64,000 nt of DNA. Origin: Phymorhynchus buccinoides (taxonomy: Eukaryota > Mollusca > Gastropoda > Neogastropoda > Raphitomidae). The stretch spans positions 15,792,995-15,856,994 of the forward strand of contig CM065690.1 in assembly GCA_017654935.2 (NCBI GenBank), in the 5' to 3' direction. Each line of letters begins with the position of its first letter. Position 1 is the stretch's first letter. Under the pieces are notes generated by a model. It made no database searches, was not told the DNA's origin, and saw only the letters and a list, made by a program, of their open reading frames with translations. This document shows, piece by piece, positions 55,198 to 64,000 of this stretch. The translations under genes were made by a program, and so were the position numbers.

Positions 55198-58100
55198 TTC
55201 TCTCCCTCTCTCTCTCTCTCTGTTTGAGAAAGCGGTGAAGTTTAAAAAAACAATTTCAAACTAAATTCAACGGTAAACCAAGATAGACCAACAACAACAA
55301 CAACCAAAACATTGCGCACTTTCAGTTTCACGTTTATATGGTTTATTCATGACTGCACATTCAGATCTAACAACTTATCGGTTGCAACTTTGTTTGATTT
55401 TGTTTTCTGTGACATCATGCAGGGCTGGAAGTAGCAGGTAAGCGAAGTTTATTATGTGACAAACTTGTACTGCCGTATTTTTCGGACTATAATGTGATAC
55501 TTTTTCCCCCCAGACTGAGACCCCTGCGCCTTTTGATGTGGTTGATGATGTACAGACAACCCCCTGTTTTAAGACTTCCAAAATGTCCGGAAAAATCGGT
55601 CGTAAATTGGAGGGTCATATGACGGAGGTTTTCACTGGCAGCCGTAGAAAGAAAAAGTTCAGCACACTTCATACTGTCTTCTTCATGCACACATACAATG
55701 ACGTATTAAAACTGGATTTGGGTCTTTCCAACTCCATAGGATTGTGCAATCGATATTACAGTTTCACTTTGCCGACTTCTTTTAATCACCTCCACTCTCG
55801 TCCAAAGTCAGTGGTTTTCTTTTTCAAAGTCAGTGGTTTTCGTGCTTTTCCTACGCTTTCCGCCATCTTTTCTACAACAAGGGAAGCGACTCCGCTTTCA
55901 GGCCCTTGACTGTGGTTGTTTCCCTTTGCTCGAAATCTATGCAGACGACAGCAACGGTCGTAAAAACCAACAAAATGGCGGTCGTAAGTCGCGTTTTAAA
56001 GGAAGTCGTTTAAGAGAGGTCGTTTATATAGTAAAATGCATCCGTGCCAACAAATTCGGTCTCAAATGAGAGGTGGTCGCTTAACAGAGGGTCGTAAAAT
56101 AGGGGTTTGTCTGTAGTAAGAAAATTTAACAACGCAATCTGTGTTTTGTGCATAATGTTGGGAGCGCGTCTTATAATAAGGTGCGCCTTATAGTCCGAAA
56201 AATACTGTACTTCGCAGCAAAGATGTCGGCAAAGATTTGGGTTACAACATTTACTGTCCACGATATTGGCCACTGCAAAGAACACCTTTTGCGAGAGTGA
56301 ATGCCCTTGGTGGGTGGGGGAAGACAGTTGAGTACTGACCAAACAAGGGCATAACTTTCGCCAATAACCCTGTTTGAGGCCACTTAATGGTAACTTGATA
56401 AGTAGACACAGACCGAGTGGGAAAAAACCTGTCCTGAATAATGGGCTGTCCTTGATTTCTATGCCTAAATGTAGCATGGTTAGGGGGTTGTGATGAAACG
56501 AATGCGCTCAGGCAATATGTCTCAAGTTTTCTACTGGACTCTGTGTTGCCATCAGGTTTTGAACCAGTCACATTTCATTGTTTTTATGCACTAATTTTCA
56601 CAGCTTTTGAGCAAGTCACATTGGTATTACAAGTTTCATTGATTTTGTCTCTGCATGATTTTTTAAAATTCTTTCTGAGCCTGTCAATTTTCACCAGATA
56701 TGTTATCAGTGTTTGTATATTACAATGTGCCGTTGCCTCCAAAGCCAATCATATTTTAGTAAATTTTTCTCTCCATTGGTGGTCTTTGTATGGTTTTGTC
56801 TGCCTTTTGAATCGGTCACATTTCACAGAGTATTTCACCACTGTCTCGGCGTCTATGTACCATTTCCATTGTCTTTAAACAAACGGCTGTGTTCAAATGG
56901 AATTTGAGCTGTTCACATTACTTAAGCTTTTCACCAGTGTCTGAATGTTCACTGGTTTTTAAACCAATCCGGTCACAGTCTTGCTTCACACGTTCTCTCA
57001 CTGTTGTCTCTCTACAAGAATTTTTATTTACCCTTTGAATCAATCACATCATTTCTCATTGTTTGTTGTGCTTGTGTGCTTGAGGCATTGAAAGTGCGTT
57101 TGCTTACGTTTTTTTTTTTAATAATCAGCAGAGGAATTATCCTTCCGCCCTCCCCCATCCCCCACCCCCATTTTGGGGGTCTGTTTTATGTATGGAAGTC
57201 CTTTTGATTAGTTGTATTTAATTACAGCCACTCAGGATGGATTGGATATCAAGATAACAAATAATCCACTTGACTCTTTATTTTGTTCGTTTCATCCCTC
57301 TGTTTTTGTTTATCGTCTAAGCCATTTTGCTCCCCTGAAGACAGAGTGTGGCGGCTCACGTGGCGGGGTAATAAAACACGGTCACACACGTAATGTTCTC
57401 ATCCGTAGCTGATGTACTTGTACCACAGTGTTCAAGTGCTTCCGCGGTGGGATGATCCCTGGAGTCTTTTAGCCAGGGTAAGCCAGCAACAACAAAGCCC
57501 TTTTGCAAGTCTGGCTGATCAGCTAAAGCTGGTCACAATCTCTCCTGATTATATGGAGTCGACCACATTGTAACTTTTTTTTAATGTTTTTAAACAATGT
57601 CGGTAGTGATCCCAACTTAATACATCTCGCATCATACTTATCAATGTTAGTCCTGACTTTCAGCGCCATCACAGCAATTAAGCAAATAGAAATCAACGAA
57701 CTAGCAGCTGAATAACTAGACTTAAAACCCACTAGGTTTTAACATCGTTTTAACGGAAGATGTTCTTCCTTTTAAACTTTTAACTAAAAGGTTAATCAAA
57801 AAAAGAATCTTGTGTATAGTTGTAAATAGTGTGCATAACATATGACCTTAGGGTGTAAGTAAACTTCCATATTTTTAAATCGTGGTCCTAAAAATTTAAT
57901 TAATAAGATATCAGAAACTCTTCAACTTCATTAGGCAGCTGCTGGTGATGAGCCAGAACTGTAAGATAAAGGCGATCTCTATCTAGCTTAGCTTGGCCCT
58001 CTCTCCTTCCTAGGCCCTCCCCCCCCCATCCCCCTTCCCACCATCTTTGTTGGAAGTAATGTCCCACGTGAGCTCTTCTGGGACCGAGAGAACGTTAAAG

Positions 58101-61100
58101 GTGCAGTCCGGCGGGTGAGCGATTGTTTTCGTTTTGCACCTCTGCGGTGGAACGGGTTTGGGGGGAAAGAAAATGGCGCCCATTCTAATGATAGGAAGCC
58201 ATTTTCTTTCCCCCAAAACCCGTTCCACCGCAGAGGTGCAAAACGAAAACAATCGCTCACCCGCCGGACTGCACCTTTAAGCCTTAACTTTCATTCATTC
58301 CCTAGTTATTTTTTTAACAGTGGATTGCTTTAAATGTTTTCTAAAAGTCTGCCGGGTGCAATCTGAAAAAAAGCAGTTTTATTTAAACAAAAAAATCCTT
58401 TTACTGATTTGCAGGATATATTTTACGTGGGCTTTGACTTCATTTCCTTTTACTTTAGCTTATGTACTGATGTTCATTATTTGACCTCTTTATTCCTTTT
58501 TCCTTTTCACAGCCGAGCCCCGACAAAGACGAGGAAGAAGATGAAGATGAGGAGGAGGCAGAGGACGAAGATGAGGCTGAAGAGGTCAGTTAATTATTCA
58601 TGGAACTTTAAGTAATAATTATAATGAGCTTTGATCTGCCCCAAAAGTAGACAGTAACCCCCATCAAACGATCCTAAACACATGTAACAACAAAAAATTG
58701 GTCCGTTCGTAATGCTAAGGATGAAAGGAAAAGATCGGCCTCCATACATTTTGTGAGCATTACTCTTGTGAATCGGCATAGCAAGCGGGCACGTTGGCGA
58801 TAAGAAGCTATATTTATGTCGTACATTTTGTGAATGTTACTCTCGTGACTCGACATAGCAAGCGGGCACGTTGGCAATAATAAGCTATATTTATGTCGTA
58901 CATTTTGTGAATGTTACTCTCGTGACTCGACATAGCAAGCGGCATAGCAAGCGGGCACGTTGGCGATAAGAAGCTATATTTATGTCGTACATTTTGTGAA
59001 TGTTACTCTCGTGACTCGGCATAGCAAGCGGGCACGTTGGCAATAATAAGCTATATTTATGTCGTACATTTTGTGAATGTTACTCTCGTGACTCGACATA
59101 GCAAGCGGGCACGGTGGCAATAATAAGCTATATTTATGTCGTACATTTTGTGAGCATTACTCTTGTGAATCGGCATAGCAAGCGGGCACGTTGGCGATAA
59201 GAAGCTATATTTATGTCGTACATTTTGTGAATGTTACTCTCGTGACTCGGCATAGCAAGCGGGCACGTTGGCGATAAGAAGCTATATTTATGTCGTACAT
59301 TTTGTGAATGTTACTCTCGTGACTCGGCATAGCAAGCAGGCACATTGGCGATGATAAGCTCCACTTTCTTGCCATGTTCCTGACAATCATGGTTTGTTAC
59401 TGAAAATCGAAAATCATAGGCATTTCTGTGAATGTGCATCAGTTTAGCCTGTAGTAAGTAGAGGCCAAAAGTTCTGGCTTTTGCTTAAATGGCTTTTATC
59501 ATTGGTTGACATTAGCCTGTAGTAGGGGCCAACAGTAACACGAGAGCTGTACAATAGATGATTTTCTACAATAATTGAAAATCAAAGTACAGTTTAGTCT
59601 TGTTGAGGACTATGACTCTCAAACGAGGGAGGGGGGAGGGGGCTTTGCATCGTCTCTAGTGCTACAGCCAAAGGGATTGGTTGGCCTTTTGGGGGGACCT
59701 TCCCCCAACGCCATCCGTCCTCAAATCCCTTTGGCCGGGCCGAGAGAGTGGGGATGTAGCCTGGGCAAGGCTTCTCCATTAGAAACAAATCTTAGCCCAT
59801 TATCTGGCAGTAAAGATGGTCGGGAACGACGGACTGGCATACATACACATATCAGTTTGTGTTACCTGCTGGGGCAGTGGGTGGATGCCTCGTGCCTCCA
59901 TATGGGGAGCTGGATGACCCTGCCCCCTCCACGAGTCTCTCCCCTGTGGGGATACCGGGGGGCCTTTTGTGCACATCTCCCACCTTCTGGAAGTCCTGTG
60001 CTTTGTAACTTCCTCTAATTTGTCACTCTTTTTTACTCTACCTTTTCCCTTTTGCTTTCTGTCATCTATTATCTTTCTGACTTTTATCGGTCCATTCTCC
60101 TGCCTTTTTTCCCCCAAACACTTCCAAATAATGTTCTCCTTTGAGCTCCTCTGAAATCGGAATGTGTTGGCTGTATGCAGCGAGCGGTGAGACCAGTGAA
60201 AACTGAGAACCGGACACATACGTACTTTACCCATAATGAGGAAAAGAAAAGAAAAAAAGTATGACGAGAAAAATAGAATTAAGACTTATGTAAGAAGCCT
60301 GTGCTGCTGCAAGTACGTTATAGTAAAGTATGATGTGTGAAGGTAATATTAGTGTTAGTTTGTCATAGTAAAGTATGATGTGTGAAGGTAATGTTGGTGT
60401 TGTTTGTTATAGTAAAGTATGATGTGTGAAGGTAATGTTGGTGTTAGTTTGTTATAGTAAAGTATGATGTGTGAAGGTAATGTTGGTGTTAGTTTGTTAT
60501 AGTAAAGTATGATGTGTGAAGGTAATGTTGGTGTTAGTTTGTTATAGTAAAGTATGATGTGTGAAGGTAATGTTGGTGTTAGTTTGTTACAGTAAAGTAT
60601 GATGTGTGAAGGTAATGTTGGTGTTAGTTTGTTATAGTAAAGTATGATGTGTGAAGGTAATGTTGGTGTTAGTTTGCTACAGTAAAGTATGATGTGTGAA
60701 GGTAATGTTGGTGTTAGTTTGTTACAGTAAAGTATGATGTGTGAAGGTAATGTTGGTGTTAGTTTGTTACAGTAAAGTATGATGTGTGAAGGTAATGTTG
60801 GTGTTAGTTTGCTATAGTAAAGTATGATGTGTGAAGGTAATGTTGGTGTTAGTTTGTTACAGTAAAGTATGATGTGTGAAGGTAATGTTGGTGTTAGTCT
60901 GCTATAGTAAAGTATGATGTGTGAAAGTAATGTTGGTGTTAGTTTGCTACAGTAAAGTATGATGTGTGAAGGTAATGTTGGTGTTAGTTTGTTATTGTAA
61001 AGTATGATGTGTGAAGGTAAAAAAATAAAATAAAATACTTTACCCATAATGGCCTTATGGCCAGGGAACGGCAGAAGAAGATAAAGAAGATGATTACCTC

Positions 61101-62632
61101 TGTTCCCCAACAGACGGAGGACTCGCAGACGGAGCTCCCCATCGAGGTTCTGGAGCGGCTGATCCGGCGGCCGGAGGACATGCAGCCTCAGGTGGATGAG
61201 AACCTCAACGGCTACAAGGACAACATGCTGAGGATCCTCGAGGTCAGTGAGAGTGTGTGGATTAATGGGTGGGTCAAAAAAGGTATAGGGTGCCAGGGCT
61301 CCCAATCGCCCCGCAAAACAAGGGGTCCCAGGGACTCCTTCACTTACAGTATAGAGGGTCCTAGAGGCGGGATAGAGGGTCCCAGTGGCATTACGAATGC
61401 TAAAAAATATTTTTCTAGTGCATCCCTGGGACCCCCTGCACATTCTTTTAGAGGGTCCTTTAGAATTTGAGTGCTTCATAGACCCCCAAATGGGGAGCCC
61501 TGGGTACATACGTTCTTTTGCGACACATCCAGTCAAGGCCGTTAGAGAAAACGTGTGCTCTCAAATATGACTGCCTTTATCCCTGGCACGAATTGTTAAT
61601 CAAGTTCAACCGTAGCCATTTCTGATTGGTTACAAGCTGATGTTTGTGAAGCAAACAAGAAGCTAAATATTCACAAAAAACGCCTGAATGAGCTGAGGGT
61701 GTATGTGTTCAAAGGCGCGACAGTTTGTTTCCAAATGCAACACTGCTATGACTGTAGGCTATTGCAAACCCTGAAGCAGTTGTACATTCTGACCCTACCG
61801 AACCCACGCATGAACACGCATACTCTCACACACAGTTTGTATCTGCTTTCAAATAAAACCTCAAAACCCACCTGTTTCCCCGTCATTGAAGCTCATTCTC
61901 TCTTTCCCTCCTCTCTCTTGCCTTTAGGTCTATTTCTCAATGTGTGTGTGTGGTTATCTTCTTGTTCGTCTCTGTATGGCGTCTTATGTTTGAATGCGTT
62001 ATGGATGTTTAACGTGTGTGTGCGCTTCGATTTGATTTCTATCAACATTTAGCGCTGTATAAATACTATAATTATGTTCTTCTTCCTTCAACCATCCGCC
62101 TTCGTCATGTCGAAGATTCTGATGGTACTAAGGAGGGCTCTCCGCATACACTTAATTAGAGTCAAGTCAGGGTAGAGGGTCACATCAGGGTTGATTGATG
62201 TCCAGGGTGTGATGAGTCTTTTGTTGGCAGAAGGGTGGATGGGTGAGGAGGGGAGGGAGGGGGGGACTAGTGGCAGACTGGGGAGGCGAAGAGAACAGTA
62301 AGGGGACGAAATGGGAGGGACATGAGGAGGGGGTAGAAGAGAGGGGAGGGGGGTTAGATTTGGTTCTTAAAAGCTTTCCACCGTGGCTGATGTCACTGCC
62401 ACCAGTGGGAGAGCGTTCCACTCGGCAATGGTCCGATGGAAGAATGACTTCTGACGGTACTGAGTCCTGCATGCTGGCAGTTGGTGCACCTCAGCATGCA
62501 GGTGCCGAGTTGATCTTGTTGGGGGGCTGATGTTGTTGTTGTGTGTGTGTGTTGCAGGACTACATGGCCGACCACAATCAGCAGTACCTGGTTGAGATGG
62601 ATGGAAACCAGGCTCCTTCTGTTCTTTTCAAG
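48937..62632 (+). CDS. AK9: Adenylate kinase 9, N-terminal part; continues past the window
   Basis: AK9 is a large, multi-domain nucleoside mono-/diphosphate kinase that passes phosphate from NTPs to AMP and other nucleotides. Exons 48937-49128, 51371-51491, 52952-53101, 53973-54085, 54865-54972, 58513-58584, 61114-61242 and 62558-62632 join in phase to 320 codons with no stop. FLHSKPTCFIVLGKPGVGKS holds the P-loop (GKPGVGKS), followed by ELILQNMELQTEMG, SPEVAHHGYVLDDFP, LIKSWKLKPDFIINVK, an acidic Asp/Glu insert, and IRRPEDMQPQV...QQYLVEMDGNQAP. This order matches the first domain of human AK9, including its acidic insert. Human AK9 is nearly 2,000 residues, so most of the gene lies beyond 64 kb. 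An extra small exon between 54972 and 58513 cannot be excluded. Confidence 0.93.
49242..49479. mobile_element. piggyBac-like TTAA MITE (family 1)
   Basis: Ends TTAACCCTTTCACCGCCA and TGGCGGTGAAAGGGTTAA. In the first AK9 intron. Confidence 0.85.
49944..50253 (-). mobile_element. SINE-like retroposon B, minus strand, with target duplication
   Basis: Bounded by a perfect 11-bp repeat GTTTGGGATTT (49933-49943 and 50254-50264). It begins (CTT)n, CATTCGCTCAGACCGTTTCC, ATGCGTCATGCTGCCGTTAT, and ends in the same module as retroposon A (TTAGAGGAAGTTACAAGCAC, GTATCCCCACGGGG). It has inserted into a sequence that reads GGATTGTGGGTTTGGGATTT + GAATCTTGC, probably a tRNA-like SINE. Confidence 0.88.
50854..51342. 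mobile_element. TTAA-ended element (TTAACTCATTC family), copy 2
   Basis: Ends TTAACTCAGTTCAAGTCGTT and AACGACTTGAATGAGTTAA. The right half is the inverse of 16597-16860. The left half contains a scrap of retroposon A (GCAGCGGGGAGACCAGT). It ends 28 nt before AK9 exon 2. Confidence 0.65.
51371..51491 (+). CDS. AK9: AK9 exon 2: P-loop exon
   Basis: 121 nt, from TTCGCTTGCAG to donor A|GTGAGTTG, ending in phase 1. It encodes AELRFLHSKPTCF and IVLGKPGVGKSTLARRFAQ, the Walker A motif GxxGxGKS of adenylate-kinase-type P-loops. Confidence 0.95.
52182..52951 (+). repeat. Tandem array of AK9 exon 3 acceptor junctions
   Basis: Six extra copies of a unit made of about 70 nt of the 5' end of AK9 exon 3 (CGGAGCTGATCTTGCAGAAC..CAGACGGAGATGG) plus about 40 nt of the preceding intron with its AG. 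Acceptors fall at 52254, 52368, 52487, 52607, 52727 and 52846; the real one is 52951. Steps are 114, 119, 120, 120, 119 and 105 bp. No unit carries a donor. Only the copy at 52847 is in frame and open into the true exon; several others carry stops or shift frame. Confidence 0.93.
52952..53101 (+). CDS. AK9: AK9 exon 3
   Basis: 150 nt, phase 1-1, from TATGATTGCAG to donor ATG|GTAACG. It encodes TELILQNMELQTEMGQRCVE, then ILTRGEAVPEELVLKI and SPEVAHHG, matching the NMP-binding part of AK9 domain 1. Chosen as the true copy because it alone continues into unduplicated coding sequence and a donor. Confidence 0.93.
53127..53430 (+). mobile_element. SINE-like retroposon A, 25 nt after AK9 exon 3
   Basis: Starts CCCCGTGGGGATACCGGGGG and ends with GGGAACGCAG + (GAA)n. 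Flanks TGTGCGTACGCG and TGTGCGTGCGCG differ at one base, consistent with a target duplication. Confidence 0.8.
53973..54085 (+). CDS. AK9: AK9 exon 4
   Basis: 113 nt, from TTTGCAATCGACAG to GTCGGTCCG. It completes a Gly codon and encodes YVLDDFPCMSEATMTIKDQV and LKPDFIINVK, the family's GYIL..P......Q...IK.....PD.IIN.K segment. Confidence 0.95.
54160..54610. mobile_element. MITE split by retroposon B
   Basis: 54160-54237 reads TACCATATTTTGGGAACTAT and CCCTGTGCCTTATAACATGA, the left half of the CCGTATTTTTCGG MITE. 54238-54579 is retroposon B on the minus strand ((CTT)n, GATCGCTCAGACAGTTTCGT ... GGTATCCCCACGGGG). The MITE appears to resume as AGTAAGAAAAGG at 54586. Confidence 0.65.
54865..54972 (+). 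CDS. AK9: AK9 exon 5
   Basis: 108 nt, phase 0-0, from GTTTTTTTGCAG to GTAAGAAGG. It encodes MPDNDLQRRRLGQKLDPMNG and ELYTREVYAPEKPMQP, matching the PD.DL..R..GQ......GY.Y segment of AK9. Confidence 0.93.
55110..55222. repeat. (CT)n microsatellite
   Basis: About 40 uninterrupted CT units, then interrupted CT. Confidence 0.97.
55471..56209. mobile_element. CCGTATTTTTCGG MITE containing a nested TA element
   Basis: Outer ends GCCGTATTTTTCGGACTATA and inverted CTTATAGTCCGAAAAATACT. The outer MITE is interrupted between GATGATG and GTAAGAAAA by 55551-56115. Removing that leaves a MITE like 14664-14821. Confidence 0.82.
55551..56115. mobile_element. TA-flanked DNA element (TACAGACAAACC family), copy 2, nested
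   Basis: Ends TACAGACAACCCCCTGTTTT and AAAATAGGGGTTTGTCTGTA, with TA at both edges. Nearly collinear with 33705-34252. Confidence 0.85.
57338..57500 (+). mobile_element. SINE-like repeat C, copy 3
   Basis: GGCGGCTCACGTGGCGGGGT, GTAATGTTCTCATCC, ATCCCTGGAGTCTTTTAGCC and a CAACAACAA tail. Confidence 0.7.
58095..58280. mobile_element. TTAA-flanked foldback element
   Basis: A 186-bp near-perfect palindrome. The arms begin TTAAAGGTGCAGTCCGGCGG and end CCGCCGGACTGCACCTTTAA, with about 80 nt of pairing each side and a short loop near 58180-58195. TTAA edges point to piggyBac-type mobilisation, which is an inference. Confidence 0.85.
58513..58584 (+). CDS. AK9: AK9 exon 6: acidic insert
   Basis: 72 nt, phase 0-0, from TTTTCACAG to GTCAGTTAA. 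It encodes PSPDKDEEEDEDEEEAEDED and AEE. Human AK9 has a Glu-rich insert at the same place. Low complexity alone would be weak, but the position, phase and neighbours support it. Confidence 0.85.
58740..59360 (+). repeat. 77-bp minisatellite
   Basis: About eight units of ATTTTGTGAATGTTACTCTC, CATAGCAAGCGGGCACGTTG and GCTATATTTATGTCGTAC. One unit has an internal GCATAGCAAGCG duplication. Confidence 0.93.
59943..60240 (+). mobile_element. SINE-like retroposon A
   Basis: CCTGTGGGGATACCGGGGGG, AACTTCCTCTAATTTGTCAC and GAGACCAGTGAAAACTGAGA up to TTTACCCATAATGAG, where it is cut short of the GAA tail. Confidence 0.8.
60312..61020 (+). repeat. 45-bp minisatellite
   Basis: About 16 units of GTTATAGTAAAGTATGATGT + GTGAAGGTAATGTTGGTGTTAGTTT at an exact 45-bp period. 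Since 45 is 15 codons, a 393-codon minus-strand frame stays open (60355-61536), but it is a repeat artefact. Confidence 0.95.
61034..61083 (+). mobile_element. SINE-like retroposon A, 3' end only
   Basis: ACTTTACCCATAATGGCCTT, GGGAACGGCAGAAGAAG. It lies about 30 nt before AK9 exon 7. Confidence 0.65.
61114..61242 (+). CDS. AK9: AK9 exon 7
   Basis: 129 nt, phase 0-0, from CTGTTCCCCAACAG to GTCAGTGAG. It encodes TEDSQTELPIEVLERLIRRP and EDMQPQVDENLNGYKDNMLR, matching the L..L..RPED.......... YK...L.. segment of AK9. Confidence 0.94.
61294..61502. mobile_element. hAT-like MITE with perfect 10-bp ends
   Basis: Ends CAGGGCTCCC and GGGAGCCCTG. The interior is homologous to 6619-6837. CAGGG ends suggest the hAT group, but no 8-bp duplication was found. 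Confidence 0.6.
61800..62080 (+). repeat. Possible LINE 3' end
   Basis: A frame reading SLYLLSNKTSKPTCFP is followed 170 bp later by TTTAGCGCTGTATAAATACT. This resembles the C-terminal LKTHLF-type end plus GCGCTATAAAT tail of CR1/L2 LINEs, but it is strongly decayed. Confidence 0.35.
62558..62632 (+). CDS. AK9: AK9 exon 8, last in window
   Basis: 75 nt, phase 0-0, from GTGTGTTGCAG to GTAAACTCTG. It encodes DYMADHNQQYLVEMDGNQAP and SVLFK, matching the MAEHNPQYLIELNGN-type block of AK9. No further exon is recognisable to 64 kb. Confidence 0.94.
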
Positions 62633-62666
62633 GTAAACTCTGCCTCCGGCTGGAGTCTGTTGCTTG

Positions 62667-62846
62667 TACAGTGGATCCTCCCTTATAAGACCTCCCATTA
62701 TAAGACTCCCTCCCACATAAGACCTACTTCTCTGAGACATTGCCCTTCTTTGTAAGTATCAAAACTACCTCCCTTATAAGACCCCTCCCTTAGAAGACCT
62801 CATTTGGGGTGATTTTTGAAGGTCTTATAAGGGAGGTTCCACTGTA
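62667..62846. mobile_element. TA-flanked MITE (TACAGTGGAACCTCCCTTAT)
   Basis: Left end TACAGTGGATCCTCCCTTAT, right end inverted ATAAGGGAGGTTCCACTGTA, TA edges. The internal CCTCCCTTATAAGACC is repeated near 62770. CAGTGGAACC-type ends are known from pogo/Tigger-like elements. Confidence 0.82.
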
Positions 62847-63363
62847 GTGGTGAAAAAAACAACTGATAAAAGAGGAAATAAGTGAATAGGTACTTTTCAT
62901 AGTGTGCATGTTTCTTTGTCTGTCTGTGTCTGTGTGCGGAGTGTGTAGAATCGCTACGTGAGTGTAGTATACCTGTGGATGATTGCCTTTTCAATCCTGA
63001 TTAAATCTTCTTCTTTTTCTATTTTAAGAAATAAGATGTATCTTTGTCAAAGGTTGAGTGCTTACTGGATTGACTTTGGAATCATTTTACTGTCTTCTAT
63101 TAACCGCTGCAACATATTCAAAGCTGAAAAGTGTAATACTTTTCCTTGTATCTAATTTAAATTAAGGGTCATTTTCGTTAAATATCAAGTCCTGACGACA
63201 GGATTGAATTGAGAATTATATATTTTACTTTTATTTTTAGCTCTCCAACATTTTAGTTTTATATTTGTTCCTTAGTATCAGTTTGGATTGAAATTTATCG
63301 AAAACGAACGTCTTCATGTTGACTCTTGTCATCTTTTCTTCCCCAAAAGAAAACATTTCATTA

Positions 63364-63937
63364 TTAAAGGGGCACCCTGACGGATTAGTTTTTTTGTAAG
63401 AAACACATCGAGATCACCAGGAAAACACCCTTTACAGAGATTGCGATACTCACTTTGCTCTGGTTTCCTATAAATCAAACCGTCAAATCGGCGATTCCTC
63501 CTTGGCGGAGGTGCTGGAAGTCAAATTCTTTCATCCAAAGAGAAGGCGTGTGCCGTCTCTTTTCTAATAGCCGCCTGAGTTTAGGCCAAATCGTTTGCAT
63601 GAAATTTTCGCAATACAAGCCTTTTTATTTATTTTTATTTTTTAATTGTATACAGTTTATCCGAAGGAGTTTCGCTCACAACAAAGGAAATAGCTCCATT
63701 TTTTTAAACTGCACTACGAAAAAAGAAAAAGCTTCAACCAAAAGGGAATTGGTCTCCACCCACCCTATCCAAAATGGCTACTATCTCCGCCAAGGAGGAA
63801 TCGCCGTTTTGACGGTTTAATTTCTAGGAAACCAAAGCAAAGTGAGTGTTCCGATCCTTGAAAAGGCTGTCTTTCAGGTGATCTCGATGTGCTTCTTGCA
63901 AAAACTCATCCAGGTCATCATTACGATCCACCTTTAA
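63364..63937. mobile_element. TTAA-ended inverted-repeat element, full copy
   Basis: Left TTAAAGGGGCACCCTGACGG, right end CGATCCACCTTTAA. The inner arms TTTCCTATAAATCAAACCGTC and GACGGTTTAATTTCTAGGAAA are mirrored. 574 bp. It is the most complete copy; 1-262 and 26462-26919 are partial. Confidence 0.8.
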
Positions 63938-64000
63938 GGAGAGTTTTTCCCATTGACAGCAACTGCTTCAAAAGCTGAACTGCTTCGTGATTCGCCCGGC

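Noticed and set aside
56010..56477. 155-codon minus-strand frame
   Set aside because: It crosses the ends of two nested transposable elements and matches no family.
60355..61536. 393-codon minus-strand frame of 15-residue repeats
   Set aside because: The 45-bp period preserves the frame. It also runs antisense through AK9 exon 7.
62243..62530. 95-codon + strand frame before AK9 exon 8
   Set aside because: G-rich low-complexity translation with no conservation that I recognise; it ends short of the clear acceptor at 62557.

Overview
This is a eukaryotic window: two multi-exon genes with GT-AG introns sit among dense interspersed repeats, microsatellites and minisatellites. Both genes run on the + strand. 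Long (CT)n and (CA)n runs, tRNA-type SINEs, TTAA- and TA-flanked MITEs and CR1/jockey-like LINE remnants suggest a lophotrochozoan, most likely a gastropod mollusc. The organism is an inference from repeat style and protein similarity, not something the sequence proves.

Layout. 1-18.97 kb has no recognisable host gene. It holds an ~85-bp satellite (0.9-4.87 kb), LINE remnants, SINEs, a 69-bp minisatellite (12.2-13.2 kb), TTAA MITEs and (CT)n blocks. 18,976-38,312 encodes a taxilin: ten coding exons whose phases all agree, 774 codons plus a stop, with the 5' start not found. 38.3-48.9 kb holds the taxilin 3' region, LINE fragments and a 112-bp satellite array (44.75-47.42 kb). From 48,937 to past the window end lies the 5' part of adenylate kinase 9 (AK9): eight exons, 320 codons, with a P-loop.

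The most interesting feature is how repeats sit against splice sites. (1) In AK9 the acceptor plus the first ~70 nt of exon 3 is tandemly amplified seven times. (2) In taxilin exon 5 the acceptor plus 60 nt of exon is duplicated exactly 150 bp upstream and stays in frame. (3) The large minisatellite after taxilin exon 8 looks like an amplified copy of that exon's own donor junction, with the donor GT changed to AT. (4) At least six other exons have a transposon edge 25-42 nt from a splice site. The 112-bp satellite monomer encodes a reverse-transcriptase motif, so it appears to be born from a LINE. A 1.88-kb hAT relic holds a transposase N-terminus split by a 413-bp palindrome with a telomere-like core.

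The two genes are not known to act together: taxilins bind syntaxins in vesicle traffic, and AK9 is a nucleotide kinase. No rRNA gene, CRISPR array, or functional tRNA gene was seen.
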